DNA of 64,000 nucleotides from an uncultured Alphaproteobacteria bacterium. GTDB lineage: Bacteria > Pseudomonadota > Alphaproteobacteria > Micropepsales > Micropepsaceae. Of this stretch, positions 51,439 to 58,900 are shown in pieces. Both the position numbers and the translations under genes were made by a program. Below the pieces are notes generated by a model that saw only the letters and a program-made list of their open reading frames with translations, was not told the DNA's origin and searched no databases. The DNA lies in assembly GCA_902826695.1 (NCBI GenBank), contig CADEFU010000007.1, positions 1 through 64,000 on the forward strand. Direction: 5' to 3'. How positions within the stretch are numbered: position 1 is the first letter of the stretch; each line of letters begins with the position of its first letter.

Positions 51439-51933
51439 ATGCTCAAGCTCACGTCAGCGCTTCTGTTGTCTCTGTCCTTGACGGCCGCCCACGCCGAGCC
51501 GCCTCAGCCGCATGGAAACGCGGCCGTCATTGCGCAAGCCAGCGCCTATCTCGACGCTTACCAAAAGCTCGACACCGCGGCACTGGATCGCCTCTACGCC
51601 GAGGATGCCGTTTTCAACGATCCGACCTCGGCCACTGTTCCGGGTATCGGCGGACCGTTTGTGTGGAAAGGGCGCACGGCGATACTTTCGGGTCTTCGCG
51701 AGTGGGCAAAGACCACTAAGTCTCTGAACTACGACGTGGAGCGCCGGTACGAAGCTTCGAACCACGTCGTCTTCGTGGGCGCCGTCAAACCGCTCATCAA
51801 GACCCCCAAAGGTGATGTGCAATATCGCTATCCGATCGTCACAATCGTCACGATCACGAACGGCCGGGTGAGCGAGCACCGCGATTACACGAACTATGCC
51901 GCCGGCCACGTCGTGCCGCCCTCAAGCCCCTGA
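51439..51933 (+). CDS. Exported NTF2-fold (SnoaL-like) protein 1
   Basis: A 164-residue exported protein. The signal peptide is MLKLTSALLLSLSLTAAHAE. The mature part has the NTF2-fold pattern (ASAYLDAYQKLDTAALDRLY, then AEDAVFNDPTSATVPGIGG, VFVGAVKPLIKTPKGDVQ and VTIVTITNGRVSEHRDY). It is followed after 11 bp by a paralogue with the same layout, so the pair arose by duplication. Such exported NTF2 domains usually bind small ligands. ATG 51439 is the start at the leader. Confidence 0.78.
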   Translation: MLKLTSALLLSLSLTAAHAEPPQPHGNAAVIAQASAYLDAYQKLDTAALDRLYAEDAVFNDPTSATVPGIGGPFVWKGRTAILSGLREWAKTTKSLNYDVERRYEASNHVVFVGAVKPLIKTPKGDVQYRYPIVTIVTITNGRVSEHRDYTNYAAGHVVPPSSP

Positions 51934-51944
51934 GCCCGCACAAC

Positions 51945-52412
51945 ATGTTGAAAACACTTCTCGCCTGTCTCATCGCCGTTTGCGCCACCGTCGTCGCACG
52001 CGCAGCCGGGCCGTCGCCCGCCGAGCAACTCGCGCGCGACTATCTCGCGGCCTATGCCGCCGTGGACACGGCCGCTATGGCGCGCCTTCTGTCAGCCGAC
52101 GCGGTCTTCGCAGATCAGACGGCGCGGCCGGCTGACGGCGGCCCGATCGTCCTCAACGGACGCGATACGTTCTTGAAGCAGCTCAAGACCTACGGGCTGT
52201 CGCGCCTCGAGTACGAACTTGCCAGCGTGTTTGAATCGAACGGGCGGGTCGTCTTCATCGGTCACGTCAACGCTTTCTACCCGCGCGAAGGCGGCGGCGC
52301 GTCGCGCTTCCGCTCGCGCATCGTCACCGTCATCACGGTCGAGGCCGGCAAAGTCGCGCGCCACGAAGACTTCGCGGACTATGTGAACGCCGAAAAGTCG
52401 GTTCAGAAGTGA
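51945..52412 (+). CDS. Exported NTF2-fold (SnoaL-like) protein 2
   Basis: A 155-residue paralogue of the preceding gene. The signal peptide is MLKTLLACLIAVCATVVARA. Matching segments are DYLAAYAAVDTAAMARLLSA, then DAVFADQTARPADGG, RVVFIGHVNAFYPREGGG and IVTVITVEAGKVARHEDF. It is co-transcribed with the first copy. Both lack the charged catalytic cluster of steroid isomerase, so a binding role is more likely. A third NTF2-fold exported gene lies on the other strand just after it. Confidence 0.78.
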   Translation: MLKTLLACLIAVCATVVARAAGPSPAEQLARDYLAAYAAVDTAAMARLLSADAVFADQTARPADGGPIVLNGRDTFLKQLKTYGLSRLEYELASVFESNGRVVFIGHVNAFYPREGGGASRFRSRIVTVITVEAGKVARHEDFADYVNAEKSVQK

Positions 52413-52449
52413 ATGTGGCAGCGGCCCAGCTAAGCGAATTCCCGCCCGC

Positions 52450-52971
52450 TCACTCAGCCGCCTTGTGCCCGAGGCTCAACACCCGGTGCAGTTTCCACGC
52501 GCCGTCTTCCAGCTTCCACACCATCGCAAAGCTCGCCCGGCCGACGCGTTTCTCGGGGCCGTCGCCTTTGCGCTCATAGAAGAAGTGCTCGCCGGTCTCC
52601 ATCGCTCCGAATCCGGGGACGGGATCGACATGCAGCGTCGCGGGGATGAGCTCGCGCCGGCTGCGCCAGGCGTCCGGGGCCTTTTTGGCCTCGCAGCCTT
52701 TCGCATAGTCGGCGACGAACTGCGCGCCGGACGTTGCCACGAGCCCGCCTTTGTCATGATAGAATTCGAGATCGGCCGTCACCATGCTGCGCAGCCTGTC
52801 GGGATCGCAGCCGGTGAAGAACAACGCAAACAGCGCCGCATCCGCCGCGCGCACCGCCTCGGTCAGCGCCGGCCCCTCCGGCAAAACGGTCGGCGGCGCG
52901 GGGCGGCTGTCCTCCGCCAGCACAGGCGCCACAAGCGTCAGCGCGAAACCCAAGGCCAACAACCGATGCAT
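52450..52971 (-). CDS. Exported DUF4440-like NTF2-fold protein
   Basis: A 173-residue exported protein with a signal peptide (MHRLLALGFALTLVAPVLAE). The NTF2-type features are EAVRAADAALFALFFTGCDP, then DRLRSMVTADLEFYHDKGG, MVWKLEDGAWKLHRVLSLGH. This is the DUF4440 pattern. It is convergent with the NTF2 pair, 37 bp apart. ATG 52971 is favoured; ATG 52989 is the alternative. It is the third NTF2-fold exported gene in 1.5 kb, which is unusual clustering. Confidence 0.8.
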   Translation of the reverse strand: MHRLLALGFALTLVAPVLAEDSRPAPPTVLPEGPALTEAVRAADAALFALFFTGCDPDRLRSMVTADLEFYHDKGGLVATSGAQFVADYAKGCEAKKAPDAWRSRRELIPATLHVDPVPGFGAMETGEHFFYERKGDGPEKRVGRASFAMVWKLEDGAWKLHRVLSLGHKAAE

Positions 52972-53057
52972 CCGCGTCTCCCAGATCATTTCACCCGCGC
53001 ACACTATAGAAGCCGCCGGACACGTAACAGCCTGGGCGCGCGATCGGCCAAGAACAC

Positions 53058-53087
53058 TTGACATCATTTCGATAGTTAGCTAAATAT
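53058..53087 (+). promoter_or_regulatory. Promoter and ArsR-type operator
   Basis: TTGACA (53058-53063) and TAAATA (53081-53086) are 17 bp apart. ATAGTTAGCTAAATAT (53072-53087) is a near-perfect palindrome over the -10 box. It lies directly before the ArsR-type gene at 53094, as expected for an autorepressor. Confidence 0.75.
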
Positions 53088-53093
53088 AAAAAC

Positions 53094-53402
53094 ATGAGCG
53101 GCGTCTTCAAAGCCCTGGCAGATCCCACACGCCGCCGCGTGCTGGAACTGCTGCGAAAGAAGCCGATGACGGCTGGCGAACTGGCAGATCACTTCGATGT
53201 GTCGAAGCCCACAATGTCGGCTCACTTCAACGTCCTGCGCGAAGCGAATCTGATCGGCGCGGAGAAGGACGGCAAGTCGGTCGTCTATCACATCAACCTG
53301 TCCGTGCTCGAAGATGCGTGGATGGGTTTTGCCTCCGCCTTGGGAATTGGCACCGAAAAGAAGGGACCATCGGGGTCCGCAAAGAGGAGTTCTTCAACGT
53401 GA
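53094..53402 (+). CDS. ArsR/SdpR-type autorepressor
   Basis: A 102-residue winged-helix regulator of the ArsR group. The core is FKALADPTRRRVLELLRKKP, then MTAGELADHFDVSKPTMSAH and LREANLIGAEKDGKSVVYHI, with no metal-binding CxC motif. It closely resembles SdpR, the autorepressor that controls an SdpI immunity gene in Bacillus. The following gene codes for a small membrane protein whose GTG start overlaps the stop as GTGA, so they are translationally coupled. The promoter is covered by a palindromic operator. Confidence 0.87.
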   Translation: MSGVFKALADPTRRRVLELLRKKPMTAGELADHFDVSKPTMSAHFNVLREANLIGAEKDGKSVVYHINLSVLEDAWMGFASALGIGTEKKGPSGSAKRSSST

Positions 53403-53779
53403 GCAACGGAAAATTGGTTACCGCAATTGCCATAGCCTCAACGCTCATTGCGGTGACGCTGGGCATGAACTGGGCCGAAGCGGAAGGGCTGGTTGGCGCC
53501 GACATGTCGGTTCGCACCGTGATCGTGCTCGCGGGCCTCGTCCTCGCCTGGTACGGCAACGAAGTGCCCAAAGCGATCGTACGTTCCGAGCGCGCGCGCA
53601 CCGCGAAGCGCTTCTCGGGCTGGGTCTTCACGCTCGCGGGCGTCGGCTCCGCGGCAGGCGGCGTTCTGCTTCCCATCGACATGGCCGTCACCGCAGAACT
53701 CGTCGTCGTCGGGGGCGGACTGCTGCTCGTCCTGTTTTACTGCCTGACCACGCGCCAAGGTCCTCAGGCCACCGCGTAA
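53399..53779 (+). CDS. Membrane protein coupled to the ArsR/SdpR-type repressor
   Basis: A 126-residue membrane protein with about four helices (LVTAIAIASTLIAVTLGMNW, then VRTVIVLAGLVLAWYGNEVP, RFSGWVFTLAGVGSAAGGVL and LVVVGGGLLLVLFYCLTT). The GTG start at 53399 overlaps the ArsR stop and has GAGGA about 10 bases upstream. The motif LAWYGNEVPKAIV recalls the G-N-x-x-x-K region of SdpI, but the full SdpI signature is missing, so the family assignment is tentative. Position suggests a regulated membrane (immunity-like) partner. Confidence 0.7.
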   Translation: MSNGKLVTAIAIASTLIAVTLGMNWAEAEGLVGADMSVRTVIVLAGLVLAWYGNEVPKAIVRSERARTAKRFSGWVFTLAGVGSAAGGVLLPIDMAVTAELVVVGGGLLLVLFYCLTTRQGPQATA

Positions 53780-54133
53780 CAGAGGGCAGGGGCAGCGACA
53801 CTGTTGCCCCACCCAATCCTGCGGCCCCGCGGGACTCGCGTTTCGCGCGCGCATCGCCTATGCTGCGCCGCGATCAAGGATGCCGGCGCGAAAGGCCGGG
53901 CCTATTGAAGCCCTAAAATCAGGCAGTTGCATACGGTGGCGCCGGTTGGCGCGGCCGTGCGTTTTGCCGTCCGTTAAAGCCTCGCGGGCTTTGCGTGTGC
54001 GCGCGCCCTTTGCGCTGCGTGCGCGCCTCGCGAGGCGCGGCGATCGAACTCGTGCCTCCTTGCGCGCGTTATGCGCCGGGTGCCGGTTCGGTCGCCGCAG
54101 CAATTCGTGCCGCCACTTTCGTGAGGAGTCCCC
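53780..54133. other. 354-bp region without a recognised gene
   Basis: The open frames here are arginine-rich and show no start signal, so none is called. The most notable structure is a perfect 18-bp palindrome at 54022-54039 (CGCGCCTCGCGAGGCGCG). The stretch 53890-54040 is full of short complementary GC blocks and precedes the gene at 54134, so it could be a long structured 5' leader or a small RNA gene. Nothing more definite can be said. Confidence 0.35.
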
Positions 54134-54337
54134 ATGACCGATATCACCGCCCGCGAGCGCCGCTTCAAGATCGGCGCCGTCGTCAACCTGATCGCCGACC
54201 GCTACCATCAGGCGACGCCCGATGGCATCTACAAAATCGAAAGCCTGATGCCCGCCGAAGGCCAGGACTACCAATACCGCATCAAAGACACCCGCACCGG
54301 CCGCATCTTCGTCATACGCGAGACCCAGCTGCGCTAG
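54134..54337 (+). CDS. Small conserved hypothetical protein, 67 residues
   Basis: A 67-residue protein with a strong GAGGAG ribosome-binding site 7 bases before ATG 54134. The sequence KIGAVVNLIADRYHQATPDG, then YKIESLMPAEGQDYQYRIKD and RIFVIRETQLR is strand-rich and looks like a small SH3-like or beta-barrel domain. Similar short proteins occur in alphaproteobacteria (from memory), without a known function. A long GC-structured leader precedes it. It is followed by the second MITE-like element. Confidence 0.68.
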   Translation: MTDITARERRFKIGAVVNLIADRYHQATPDGIYKIESLMPAEGQDYQYRIKDTRTGRIFVIRETQLR

Positions 54338-54368
54338 AGCGGGTTCGTCTCACCTGGAGTCGATGGCG

Positions 54369-54522
54369 CGTCAGTTTTCACCGCCAAGACACCAAGGACA
54401 CCAAGCTACACGAAGTTTGTCGGCTCTCGGCGCCTAGCGCCTACTAGACTCTGACTGCGCGCAAGCGCGCGCAAAAAAATCCACTTGGTGAAACCTTGGT
54501 GTCTTGGTGAAAACTGACTCGA
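54369..54522. repeat. MITE-like inverted-repeat element, copy 2
   Basis: A diverged copy of the element at 5296-5458. The left arm CGTCAGTTTTCACCGCCAAG and the right arm CTTGGTGAAAACTGACTCGA are inverse, and the shared centre includes CTGACTGCGCGC and CCACTTGGTGAAAC. The left flank CCTGGAGTCGATGG matches, inverted, the right flank of copy 1, so the true element is some bases longer than the arms. It lies between the small conserved gene and the membrane protein gene. Confidence 0.75.
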
Positions 54523-54570
54523 CGTGGAACGCACGCCGCCCTCTCTGGCAGTGCCGCAATCGCCGCCGGG

Positions 54571-55371
54571 TTACTCCTGCCCCTTGATCACCGCATGCTC
54601 TTTCTCGAGTTGCCGCGCTTCTTTCATCAAGCCCATCGCGCTCTTGAAATAGGCGAACGGCGCTGCCGCCACCGATGCCGTCCATACGATCGCGCCCAGC
54701 GCTTGCCCGAACACCCACAAGAGCGCGATCAGGAACCATTGCAGCGCGAGCGCCGCCACGCCCGCAAACAGTGGCAACAACGCGGCCACCAAGATCCACC
54801 CGAACATCGTCCAGTCTTCGCTGTCGTCGCCGGTCTTCTCCACCGTGGCCATCGCGCCGACGAGCCCGACCGGCAGCGTCGCCAGATAGACGATGCGCCC
54901 CATCCACCCCGACGACTCCCAGACAAGCAGCGCGGTCTGCAGCAGGATCACGACCGGCCAGAAGAGGCGGCTGATCCCCTCAAGCCCGTACCGCTCCATC
55001 ATGTCCCACGCCGACGCCGAGGTGTCGCAGTTCGCGCTGACCGCGCCGTCCACGATCCCGGCCACGCACCCGCTTAGCGAATAGTAATAGGCCCCGATCA
55101 CGTTCAGCGGCGAAATCACGCGCAGGTCCGCAAGCAGCGTGGCCGACCAGGCCTTCAAAGGCTCGACGATCTCGATCGTGGAAAGCCAATGCCCGAACGC
55201 CGCGACCGCCACCGCCGCAACGATATACGGCCACTTCGGCAACCCGCTCACCACAAAGCGCTTGGCAACGACTCGCGCCGCCCGCACCGCCACCTTCTTC
55301 ATATCCATCGAAGCAATCTCAGAGTGATCCAGCCAACATACGTCGCGCCGCACGGTCGCTTGGCGCGCCAT
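54571..55371 (-). CDS. Hypothetical multi-pass membrane protein
   Basis: A 266-residue membrane protein with about six helices (PYIVAAVAVAAFGHWLSTIE, then LFWPVVILLQTALLVWESSG, IVYLATLPVGLVGAMATV, MFGWILVAALLPLFAGVAAL and ALQWFLIALLWVFGQALGAI). A loop with paired Cys (GCVAGIVDGAVSANCDTSAS) lies between the first and second helices. ATG 55371 has GGGAGA upstream; ATG 55308 or 55302 would shorten it. The C-terminus is charged (MKEARQLEKEHAVIKGQE). No family was recognised. Confidence 0.65.
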   Translation of the reverse strand: MARQATVRRDVCWLDHSEIASMDMKKVAVRAARVVAKRFVVSGLPKWPYIVAAVAVAAFGHWLSTIEIVEPLKAWSATLLADLRVISPLNVIGAYYYSLSGCVAGIVDGAVSANCDTSASAWDMMERYGLEGISRLFWPVVILLQTALLVWESSGWMGRIVYLATLPVGLVGAMATVEKTGDDSEDWTMFGWILVAALLPLFAGVAALALQWFLIALLWVFGQALGAIVWTASVAAAPFAYFKSAMGLMKEARQLEKEHAVIKGQE

Positions 55372-55477
55372 CTTCTCCCGCGAGCGCGACAGAAGGGCAA
55401 TCCCCCATCCGAATAATCCCAAACTGGGCGCCCGAAAAGCCGGCGCATGGCGGCCGCCGCGAATCGGGGCAGGGGCG

Positions 55478-55942
55478 TCAGGCTGCGCCCTTGCGGAACC
55501 GCGTCCCGTCGCGCCGCACGTAGCCCTTGCCGGGTTCGTACTTCATGTCGATGTCGCTGTAGACGGTGGTGTCGCCCTTCGACCGCGTGCCCACTTCGAG
55601 CACGACCGCGTCTTTCCGGCTCCGGTTGATCAGGTGATGCCCGTCGCGCTTGCCCTTTTTGAAGCCGGCCGCGTCGCCCGCCTTGAGCACGCTCTCGCCC
55701 TTATCCGTCACCAGCACGACTTCGCCCGAAACGACGAACACGAACTCGTCTTCTTTGTCGTGCCAATGCCGCTGGCTCGACCACGTGCCGGGCGGCAGGG
55801 TGAGCAGGTTTACGCCGAAATCCGAAAGCCCCGCCGCATCGCCCAGCACCTGCCGCACGCGCTTCGCGCAAGGCTGATCGAACGGCGCCGGATAACGCGA
55901 ACCCACCCGCTTCTTCGTCTTCGCGATGTCGATCTTCGGCAA
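55478..55942 (-). CDS. Cupin-domain protein
   Basis: A 154-residue single-cupin protein. The core is LSDFGVNLLTLPPGTWSSQR, then HWHDKEDEFVFVVSGEVVLV and AGFKKGKRDGHHLINRS, with the metal-type His of HWHDKEDE. The TTG at 55942 (start LPKIDIAKTKKRVG) is preferred because GAGGAGG lies 8 bases upstream and relatives begin PKIDI (from memory); an open TTG at 55963 gives a longer form. It begins 27 bp after the RTX stop on the same strand, so it may be co-transcribed with it. Its role is unknown. Confidence 0.83.
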   Translation of the reverse strand: MPKIDIAKTKKRVGSRYPAPFDQPCAKRVRQVLGDAAGLSDFGVNLLTLPPGTWSSQRHWHDKEDEFVFVVSGEVVLVTDKGESVLKAGDAAGFKKGKRDGHHLINRSRKDAVVLEVGTRSKGDTTVYSDIDMKYEPGKGYVRRDGTRFRKGAA

Positions 55943-55969
55943 GTCCGACGCCTCCTCGTTCAACCGGGC

Positions 55970-58900
55970 CTACACGAACGCGAAATCGTCCGCACCCATG
56001 CTGGCAAGCGTGGTGTTGACGAGGACGATGTCAGTCGTCGCGAAGTCGATGACGACGTCGGCGCCGACCTGGGTCATCACGGCTTGGACGCCGGCGAAGC
56101 CGGTGATGCCAGTGATTGAAAGCTGGATCGTATCGTCGCCGAAATCGTCGAAGTCGAAGATCGTGTCGACGCCGCCGTTGTCGGCAAAGACGAAGATGTC
56201 GTTGTCGTTGCCGCCGGTGAGCTGGTCGTTGCCGCCGCGGCCGGCGAGCGTGTCGGCGCCCGCTTGGCCGTAGAGCCGGTTGGCGTTGGCGTCGCCCGAG
56301 ATCTGATCGTTGAGCCCGGAGCCCGAGACACCCTCGATGCCCGAGTAGGTGTCGCCGGTGGCATCGCCGCCGGAGAACGTGAAGGCCGCCATGTCAACGG
56401 TGACCGCAGCCAGCGACGAACCATAGGCGACAACGTCGTTGGTGCCCGCGCCGCCAAAAATCTGATCGCCACCCGCGCCACCGTCGAGCCAATCGTCGCC
56501 GTTGCCGCCGTCGATGACGTCGTTACCGCCGCGGCCTTGGATGAAGTCGTTGCCGCCTTGCCCGAACAGACGGTTGGCCGAACCATTGCCGAACAACTGG
56601 TCGCCGAAGCCCGAGCCCGAGACGCCTTCGACGCCGGAATAGGTGTCACCCGTCGCATCGCCGCCCGAGAACGTGAACGCCTGAAGATCGGCATTCACCG
56701 CCGCGTTAGAGGCGCCGTAAGCCACGATGTCGTTCGTACCCGCGCCGCCAAAGATTTGATCCGCGCCGGCACCACCATCGAGCCAATCGTCGCCGTCGCC
56801 GCCGTCGATGACATCGTTGCCGCCGCGACCCTGGATGAAATCGTTGCCGCCTTGCCCGAACAGCCGGTTGGCGTTGGCGTCGCCAAAGATCTGATCGCCA
56901 AAGCTCGAGCCCGAGACGCCCTCGACGCCCGAGTAGGTGTCGCCGGCCGCATCGCCGCCCGTAAACGTGAACGCCGCAAGGTCCGCGTTGATAGCCGCGG
57001 TCGAGGCGCCATAGGCGACGATATCGTTCGTGCCCGCACCGCCGAAGATCTGATCCGCGCCAGCACCACCGTCCAGCCAATCGTCGCCGTCGCCGCCGTC
57101 GATCGTGTCGTTACCGCCGCGACCCTGAATGAAGTCGTTGCCGCCTTGGCCGAAGAGACGGTTGGATGATGCGTTTCCGAACAGTTGATCGCCGAACGAC
57201 GAGCCCGATAGGCCCTCGACGTTCGTGAGCACATCGCCTGCCGCATCGCCGCCGGAGAACGTGCTGTTCTGCAGGTCGAGATTGACCGCCGAAGCCGACG
57301 CACCATAAGCGGCAACGTCGAGCACGCCCGCGCCGCCATCGATCGTATCCCCGCCCGCGCCACCATCGAGCCAGTCGTCCCCGTCGCCGCCTTGAATATT
57401 GTCCGCCCCACCACGGCCCTGGATGAAGTCGTTGCCGCCGTTGCCGATCAAGCGATTTGGATTTGCATCGCCGGACAGTTGATCGTTGAAAGCCGAGCCC
57501 GAGACGCTTTCGATGCCGGAAATCGTGTCACCGGTCGCATGGCCGCCGCTGGCAGTTAGCGCCAACAGGTCGACATTTACGCCGGCTGATGAGTCGTCAT
57601 AACGAGCGAGGTCATCCGTTCCAGCGCCACCGCCAAGCGAATCGGCCCCGGCACCTCCGTCGAGCCAATCGTTGCCGTCGCCGCCTTGCAGCGTGTCGTT
57701 GCCTTCGCCGCCGAAGAGGTAGTCGTCTCCAGCGTCGCCGTCGAGGACGTCACTGCCCCCTCCAGCGTTGATTGAGTCGCTGCCACCACCGCCGGAGTAC
57801 GAGATGGCGCTACCGTCGCCGAACATTGTATCGTCGAATGAAGACCCGATGATCTTCTCGATGGAACTCAGCGACTCAATGACCGAAGAGACGCCGTTGC
57901 CGACGCGCACGGCGATCGGTGACTGTACAAAAATAGGCGCGGCACTGTTTGCATATGAAACGGTGTCAAAGCCATCTCCGCCGTTAAGTTGATTGGCGAC
58001 GTCGCCCGTGCTTCCAATCAGGAAATCGTCTCCGTCGCCACCATAGAGGGTGTCTCCCTCGCCGCGCCCATCGAGAAAGTCATTGCCTGCGCCGCCCGTC
58101 AGAACGTTGCTTGCACCGTCGCCGTAGAGCGTGTCGTCGAATGCGCTGCCGGTCAGTCTTTCGATCGAGCTCAAAACGTCGCCTTCGGCATCGCCGCCTG
58201 TAGCCGTGTGATTCTGCAAATCGATGGCAACGCCGCTCGCCGAGGTGTCGTAGGTCGCGGTATCGAAGGCGCCGTCGCCGCCTTGAATTATGTCTGCACC
58301 TGCACCTCCGCGAATCGTGTCGACATCGGCGCCTCCTTGCAGCGTATCCGCCCCGGCGCCTCCGATAAGCGTGTCGTTGCCCGCTTCACCAAGGATAGTG
58401 TCATCGCCGCCGCCGCCCGACAGCGTGTCGTAGCCGTCGCCACCGTGTATCACGTTGGCGTTGGAATCGCCGGAAATCGTGTCGGCGAACGTGCTGCCAA
58501 CGACACGCTCAAACTCGATGAACGCGCCGGCTCCGCTCGAGCCGCCAAAGCCATCGTCGCTGATCGTGCCCGACGCTATGTCGACAAAGACGCCGTGCGT
58601 TTGGGCGACGATTTCGGCGAGTCCATCGCCATTGCTGTCGGCGACGAGCTTGCCGGTGTCGGCTGCAAAATTGATCGTGTCGATGCCGTCGCCGCCGTTC
58701 GCAAGCAACGGAACGCCGGCGATCCAGAATGTGTCGTCGCCGGCCTGACCGTAGGCCTGATCGCCGGTGCCGACGAAAAACTCGTTGGCTTGATTGTTGC
58801 CGTTGAAGTCGTCGGCAAAGGACGTAGCGAGCCCAAACGACTCGATCCCCGTCATCGTCTCTGCGTTGCCGAAGCCGTCATTGGCGATGGTTTGCGTCGT

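Noticed and set aside
56300..57475. Repeats resembling a CRISPR array or a transposon
   Set aside because: The period is 294 bp and stays in frame with the RTX gene without unique spacers, so it is a protein-domain repeat.
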